64,000 bases of DNA, from contig JAWODG010000026.1 in assembly GCA_046483385.1 (NCBI GenBank), forward strand, positions 1-64,000, written 5' to 3'. How positions within the stretch are numbered: the first letter of the stretch is position 1; every line of letters starts with the position of its first letter. Under the pieces are notes generated by a model. The model searched no databases. It worked only from the letters and a program-made list of their open reading frames with translations, and was not told where the DNA came from. This document shows positions 60,045-64,000 of this stretch, one piece after another. This DNA is from B1Sed10-231 sp046483385 (GTDB lineage Bacteria; Planctomycetota; Brocadiia; SM23-32). The position numbers were made by a program, and so were the translations under genes.

Positions 60045-60422
60045 TCACACGCGCCGCCGCTTGGCGGGCCGGCAGCCGTTGTGAGGCAAGGGGGTCACGT
60101 CCTCGATCGACTGGATGGCCAGGCCGGCGCCCTCCAGCGCCGTGATGGCGGCTTCGCGCCCCGAGCCGGGGCCCTTGACCTTCACCTCGATTTCTTCGAT
60201 GCCCATGCGTTTCGCCTTGTCGGCCACGCGCTCGGCCGTCCTCTGCGCGGCGAACGGCGTGCCCTTCCGCGTGTTGCGGAAACCGCACGAACCCGCCGTC
60301 TCAAAGCACAGCACGTCACCTTTCAGGTCGGTGATGGTGATGCGCGTGTTGTTGAAGGTGGCCTGCACGTGGGCTATCGCCCGCGAGCCGACCCGCCTGG
60401 TCAGTCCTCTTCGCTTCGCCAT
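60045..60422 (-). CDS. rpsK: 30S ribosomal protein S11
   Basis: The 125-residue protein matches S11: VQATFNNTRITITDLKGDVLC, the KGPGSGREAAI loop near residue 85, and the terminal SIEDVTPLPHNGCRPAKRRRV. It forms part of the 30S platform. The ATG at 60422 has a GAGGA site just upstream. It follows the inserted methyltransferase gene by 53 bases. Confidence 0.97.
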   Translation of the reverse strand: MAKRRGLTRRVGSRAIAHVQATFNNTRITITDLKGDVLCFETAGSCGFRNTRKGTPFAAQRTAERVADKAKRMGIEEIEVKVKGPGSGREAAITALEGAGLAIQSIEDVTPLPHNGCRPAKRRRV

Positions 60423-60475
60423 TCCTCTCGTCTCTCCCGTTGTCCTGGATATATGGAACTCAGATCGTTGTCCGT

Positions 60476-61297
60476 TCAGAATCCGTGCCGCTCGAGCACA
60501 CCGGGGCACAACCGCTCGACGGCCGGCTTGACGCCGAACAGTTCCTTCAGCTCAACGTAGTTCTCCGCCCGGCTGCGGCTGGGTCCGCTACGCGTCTTCC
60601 GCGCGCAGATGCAGAGGTTCTTCGGGGTCAACCGCGGTGAACCGATTTCCTGCATCTCGACGTAGTAACCGGCGCCCTGAAGAAACTGCGCTCTCAGGAC
60701 GTCGGTCAGCAGATTGGCCAGCCGGTAACGGACAGGCCCAAACTCGGTCATGGCCGTCAGCGGATGTCCGCTCTTGATCTGGCCTCGAATCTGGTTCTGG
60801 CAGCACGGCACCGTCATAATCAGACGGGCGCCCAGGTCAATGCCCTTGGCGATGGCCTCGTCCGTGGCCGTGTCGCAGGCATGCAGGGCAAGAACCAGGT
60901 CGAAGCCCTCTTCGCTCTGGAACTGGACGCTGCGGCCGGCTACGTAGCGGACATCTTCCAGTCCAACGTCACCGGCCAGCCGCCGGCACTTCTCCACAAG
61001 CTCTTCATTGATGTCAACGCCGACAAGGTCGGTCTCTTTGCCTTCCAGGCGCCGCAGCACGACGGCCAGTGCTATACCCAGGTAGCTCTTGCCGCAGGAG
61101 CACTCGAGCACGCGCAGGCGCTCCTTCTTTGGCAGGAACTTCCGGACGTAGTGAAGTATCACGTCGCAGAAGCCCGCCACCTCCCGCAGCTTCTTGTCCT
61201 TCCGGGCATCCGTGCCGCCGTGGGGGCCAAGCAACTCGATATTCTTCAGCAGCCCTTCGTCGGCCAGAAGGCACTCGAGGGCTTCGCCATGTTCCAC
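60476..61297 (-). CDS. SAM-dependent methyltransferase, Methyltransf_32-like, within the alpha operon
   Basis: The 273-residue protein has a SAM-binding motif I (VLECSCGKSYLGIALA), an acidic loop (VGVDINEELVEKC), and the segment ALHACDTATDEAIAKGI with VPCCQNQ, which is the PCC signature of Methyltransf_32 (PF13679)-type enzymes. It is inserted between rpsM (43-base gap) and rpsK (53-base gap), a place where ribosomal operons normally hold no such gene. It starts with GTG at 61297. The substrate is not known; a ribosomal RNA or protein target is plausible from context only. Confidence 0.8.
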   Translation of the reverse strand: MEHGEALECLLADEGLLKNIELLGPHGGTDARKDKKLREVAGFCDVILHYVRKFLPKKERLRVLECSCGKSYLGIALAVVLRRLEGKETDLVGVDINEELVEKCRRLAGDVGLEDVRYVAGRSVQFQSEEGFDLVLALHACDTATDEAIAKGIDLGARLIMTVPCCQNQIRGQIKSGHPLTAMTEFGPVRYRLANLLTDVLRAQFLQGAGYYVEMQEIGSPRLTPKNLCICARKTRSGPSRSRAENYVELKELFGVKPAVERLCPGVLERHGF

Positions 61298-61340
61298 GGC
61301 AACACCCGCCCGTCAGAAAGAAAGCGTGGTGGGCAGCGTC

Positions 61341-61727
61341 TCAGTGACCGAGTTCCTTCACGCCCTTCTTTCCGGCCACGGTGCGTCGCTTGCCCTTTCG
61401 TGTGCGGGCATTTGTGCGGGTACGCTGCCCGCGCACGGGCAGGCCTCTGCGGTGGCGCACGCCCCGATAGCAATTGATCTGGCGCAGCCGGGCGATGTTG
61501 GTCGCCTCCAGCCGCTTCAGCTCGCCCTCGATGATGAAGTTTTTGTCCACATAGGCGGCGATCTGACTCAACTCGTCCTCGGTCAGCTCGTGGGCCCGCT
61601 TGTCCCTGTCGATATCCAGGACATCGCAGATGGCCTCCGCCGACGTGCGCCCGATCCCGTAGATATAGGTCAGCGCGATAACAGTTCTTTTGTCGCTCGG
61701 TATGTCAACTCCGACAACGCGCGGCAT
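61341..61727 (-). CDS. rpsM: 30S ribosomal protein S13
   Basis: The 128-residue protein matches S13: RVVGVDIPSDKRTVIALTYIYGIG near the start, then RLRQINCYRGVRHRRGLPVRGQRT and the basic C-terminal tail. It lies in the head of the 30S subunit. It follows rpmJ in the usual order. Confidence 0.97.
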   Translation of the reverse strand: MPRVVGVDIPSDKRTVIALTYIYGIGRTSAEAICDVLDIDRDKRAHELTEDELSQIAAYVDKNFIIEGELKRLEATNIARLRQINCYRGVRHRRGLPVRGQRTRTNARTRKGKRRTVAGKKGVKELGH

Positions 61728-61766
61728 ATCTTGTCAATGACCTCCGTTTCTGCCTGCTTGGCGTCT

Positions 61767-61880
61767 TTACCCCTGCCGCTGCTTGTGACGCGGGTCGCGG
61801 CAGATGACCCGCACCACGCCCTTGCGGCGCACGATTTTGCATTCTTCGCAGAGCCGTTTCACTGAACTGCGTACTTTCAT
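61767..61880 (-). CDS. rpmJ: 50S ribosomal protein L36
   Basis: This 37-residue gene reads MKVRSSVKRLCEECKIVRRK and onwards, with the zinc ligands Cys11, Cys14, Cys27 and His32, the zinc-containing form of L36. It is between infA and rpsM, the normal place. It is very short and easily missed. Confidence 0.96.
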   Translation of the reverse strand: MKVRSSVKRLCEECKIVRRKGVVRVICRDPRHKQRQG

Positions 61881-61940
61881 CTCGATCACCCGCTGTTTGG
61901 CATCTAATGCACACGACGGTCAGGCTGTAGCGGACGGGCC

Positions 61941-62156
61941 TCAGTCCCTCCACACGATCCTGCCTTTGGTCAGGTCGTAGGGTGACATTTCCAGCGTCAC
62001 CGTGTCCCCGGGCATGATGGTGATCAGCTTCATCCTCATCCGCCCCGAGACGTGCGCAAGCACCTCGTGGCCGTCCTCGAGCTCAACGCGAAACATCGCG
62101 TTGGGCAGAGTCTCCTTGACCTCGCCCTGAACTCTAATGGGTTCTTCTTTCGCCAT
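61941..62156 (-). CDS. infA: translation initiation factor IF-1
   Basis: The 71-residue OB-fold protein matches IF-1: VQGEVKETLPNAMFRVELEDG, HVSGRMRMKLITIMPGD and the terminal DLTKGRIVWRD. It acts with IF-2 and IF-3 on the 30S subunit. The ATG at 62156 is well placed. It follows map by 53 bases. Confidence 0.97.
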   Translation of the reverse strand: MAKEEPIRVQGEVKETLPNAMFRVELEDGHEVLAHVSGRMRMKLITIMPGDTVTLEMSPYDLTKGRIVWRD

Positions 62157-62209
62157 TTTCGCCTACCAACAAATGATTGTATCACTTCGGACTCTAACCT
62201 GCAAGTCCT

Positions 62210-62971
62210 TTATGGCAAAGTCAATACGACGGGCCCGTCCTCCTCCACCGCCACCGTGTGCTCGAAGTGGGCCGATAGCTCGCGGTCCCTCGTCACCACG
62301 GTCCACCCGTCGTCCAGCACCTCGGTCCGGTAGGTCCCGACGTTCACCATCGGCTCGATGGCCAGCGTCGCGCCGGCCGGCAGCACGGGACTATTCCGCA
62401 TCAGACGGGGACGCACCACGTTGGGCACCTGCGGCTCCTCGTGCAGGCTGCGTCCTATGCCGTGTCCGGTGTATTCACGCACCAGGCTGAAGCCTTGCTC
62501 CTCAGCCGTTCGCTGCACGGCTCCGGAAATGTCGCTCACGCGCACGCCGGCCCGGACCGCCTGCACGCCGGCTTCCAGCGCCATGCGAGTCGCGCGTATA
62601 AGCCGACGGGCCTCTTCCGTGACGTCGCCGATGGGAATCGTCACCGCCGCGTCGCCGTGGTAACCTTCCCAGACGACACCGACGTCCACTTTCAGCAGGT
62701 CACCCTCGCGGAGCTTGCGTGCCCCGGGAATTCCGTGCACCACCTCCTCGTTGATGGACGTGCACACGTTTGCCGGGAAGCCGCGATAGCCGTTGAAGGC
62801 GGCCGTTGCGCCCTGCTCCCGTATATACTCCTCCGCCGCGCGGTCAAGCTGGCCGGTGGTCATCCCGGGTTCGGCGATGTCAGAGAGCAGACGCAGGACC
62901 TCGCCTACGATGCGCCCGGCCTCCCGCATCTTCGCCAGCTCCGCCGGCGTTTTCACCTTGATCCTGCTCAC
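62210..62971 (-). CDS. map: type I methionine aminopeptidase
   Basis: The 253-residue enzyme removes the N-terminal methionine. It has the metal-binding residues of the pita-bread fold: DVGVVWEGYHGDAAVTI with the two aspartates, GHGIGRSLHEEPQVPN, and the C-terminal EPMVN and glutamate strand. It lacks a zinc-finger extension. It starts with GTG at 62971, 18 bases after adk. Confidence 0.95.
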   Translation of the reverse strand: MSRIKVKTPAELAKMREAGRIVGEVLRLLSDIAEPGMTTGQLDRAAEEYIREQGATAAFNGYRGFPANVCTSINEEVVHGIPGARKLREGDLLKVDVGVVWEGYHGDAAVTIPIGDVTEEARRLIRATRMALEAGVQAVRAGVRVSDISGAVQRTAEEQGFSLVREYTGHGIGRSLHEEPQVPNVVRPRLMRNSPVLPAGATLAIEPMVNVGTYRTEVLDDGWTVVTRDRELSAHFEHTVAVEEDGPVVLTLP

Positions 62972-62989
62972 CTGAGCCCTTTCGGCTCG

Positions 62990-63634
62990 TTACTGCGCGC
63001 CCGAAAGCACCTGCTCCGTGGCGCGCGTGACTTCGTCCGGCGCCGGCGAGGCATCAACCCGCTCCAGCAGGCCGCGTTCCTCGTAGAAATCCACCAGCGG
63101 GTACGTCTTCTGCCGGTACTGCTTCAGGCGTTCCCTGACCACTTCCTCGGAGCTGTCGCTGCGCACCTTGAGCTGACCGCCGCACTCATCGCAGACCATG
63201 TCCTCCGCGGGCGGCATGAACTTCTTGTGGTAGTTCGCGCCGCACTGGATGCAGACAAGGCGGCCCGTCAGTCTCTCCATCGCCATCTCGTCGGACAGAT
63301 CGAAGTAGACCACAACATCCAGCGACTGGTTCCGCTCCCGGAGCATCTTCTCCAGGTCGCGCCCCTGCTGGATCGTCCTGGGGTATCCGTCCAGGATGTA
63401 GTCATCCTCCTCGGCGACGACCATCTCCTCGACGACCTTCGAGGTCAACTCGTCGGGCACCAGCGTACCGGCGTCCAGGTGTTCCTGCACCTTCTCGCCC
63501 AGAGGCGTACCTTCGGCGATGGCCCGACGGAAGATGTCCCCGGTCGAGGCGTGCACCAGGTCGAATCGCTCCGACATACGGCCGGCCTGCGTGCCTTTTC
63601 CGGCTCCCGGTGGTCCGAGGAAAACTGCTTTCAC
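62990..63634 (-). CDS. adk: adenylate kinase with zinc-binding LID
   Basis: The 214-residue enzyme has the P-loop GPPGAGKGTQ at residues 7-16 and the DGYPRT motif. The long-type LID carries four cysteines (CIQC and CDEC), as in Gram-positive and many other bacterial zinc-LID enzymes. It interconverts AMP, ADP and ATP. It starts with GTG at 63634. The preceding secY stop is 43 bases away. Confidence 0.95.
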   Translation of the reverse strand: MKAVFLGPPGAGKGTQAGRMSERFDLVHASTGDIFRRAIAEGTPLGEKVQEHLDAGTLVPDELTSKVVEEMVVAEEDDYILDGYPRTIQQGRDLEKMLRERNQSLDVVVYFDLSDEMAMERLTGRLVCIQCGANYHKKFMPPAEDMVCDECGGQLKVRSDSSEEVVRERLKQYRQKTYPLVDFYEERGLLERVDASPAPDEVTRATEQVLSGAQ

Positions 63635-63676
63635 TTCTCGTATCCCGTCACTTGAGGGGTATGTTCCGGATTGTCT

Positions 63677-64000
63677 TCAGCGGCGTCGGCTGCGGCGTCG
63701 TCCGCCGGCTCCGGCGGCGAACCCGCTGTAGCGTCTCATCTCCAGGTGGTCGTTGATCTTCCGCACCAGGTCCAGCGTCACGCCGACCACGATCAGGATG
63801 CTGGTGCCGCCCATCAAGCCGGCCACGCCCCAGCCCACGCCGAGGCCCGCCATCACCAGAGTCGGCAGCAGCGCGATAATCAGCAGGAAGAACGCTCCGG
63901 CCATGGTGACGCGGTTCATTATGCCTTCCAGGTAGTTGGCCGTGCGCCGTCCCGGCCTTATGCCGGGGATGAAACTGCCGTGGTTCTGCAGGTTCTCGCT
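63677..64000 (-). CDS. secY: protein translocase subunit SecY, C-terminal part
   Basis: Only the last 107 residues lie in the window; the gene continues beyond base 64000. The visible part, GSFIPGIRPGRRTANYLEGI, MNRVTMAGAFFLLIIALLP, and VGVTLDLVRKINDHLEMRRY, is the C-terminal end of SecY (last transmembrane helices and tail). The terminal tail is arginine-rich. It is the upstream gene of adk-map-infA, as in many bacterial spc operons. Confidence 0.95.
   Translation of the reverse strand, partial: SENLQNHGSFIPGIRPGRRTANYLEGIMNRVTMAGAFFLLIIALLPTLVMAGLGVGWGVAGLMGGTSILIVVGVTLDLVRKINDHLEMRRYSGFAAGAGGRRRSRRR

Overview
This is a GC-rich, gene-dense bacterial chromosome segment, mostly housekeeping genes, with no rRNA, tRNA, CRISPR array, insertion sequence or prophage that I could find. 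The organism looks diderm: it has three Mla-type ABC lipid-transport genes, an OmpA-type lipoprotein and several other predicted lipoproteins. It makes peptidoglycan (MurJ, RodA). Several features would fit the Planctomycetota or a PVC/FCB-adjacent lineage: a beta-propeller lambda-carrageenase-like enzyme, two HTH_17 proteins, a PurS-PurS-PurL fusion, and dispersed his genes. Nothing in the window proves the phylum.

Layout. 1-5.2 kb: the 3' end of a ZIP metal transporter, a converging methyltransferase plus GH150-like operon, and an excisionase-HTH/receiver regulator. 5.3-11.9 kb: an uncharacterised membrane protein, rhomboid-murJ, an Hfq-like small protein, an OmpA lipoprotein, an acidic membrane-tethered HTH protein and hisI. 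12-17.1 kb: a plus-strand HNH / WP-repeat lipoprotein / mlaE / mlaD / mlaF cluster. 17.1-35 kb: a long minus-strand tract with a BrkB-family protein carrying a TPR-like insertion, a DUF4432 protein, UbiB/AarF kinase, GT2, a membrane-TPR protein, serS, pfk, an alcohol dehydrogenase, a protein of unknown function, an MrfA-like helicase, a DUSP23-like phosphatase, maf and a TPR protein. 35.2-51 kb (plus): an LPP20-like lipoprotein, infC-rpmI-rplT-pheS-pheT, tyrA-purL, and nusA-infB-DUF503-rbfA-EndoIII-like-hisG. 52-56.5 kb (minus): flavodoxin, galacturonokinase-like GHMP kinase, rodA and a dihydrolipoamide acyltransferase. 56.6-57.5 kb (plus): zinc-ribbon membrane protein and thioredoxin. 57.6-64 kb (minus): the spc/alpha ribosomal operon tail secY-adk-map-infA-rpmJ-rpsM-[methyltransferase]-rpsK-rpsD-rpoA-rplQ.

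Working logic. Translation and transcription are the main theme: IF-1, IF-2, IF-3, NusA, RbfA, RpoA, two aminoacyl-tRNA synthetases and seven ribosomal proteins. Envelope biogenesis is second: Mla, MurJ, RodA, OmpA and BrkB. Sigma-70-like promoters with 16-18 bp spacing can be read in front of many operons, and they help choose start codons. The most distinctive items are an EndoIII-family protein without its catalytic residues in the nusA operon, a methyltransferase inserted in the alpha operon, a BrkB protein with a TPR-like loop, a WP-motif repeat lipoprotein fused by overlap to the Mla genes, a PheT lacking the tRNA-binding OB domain, an ATT start codon for infC, and a plant-galacturonokinase-like GHMP kinase.
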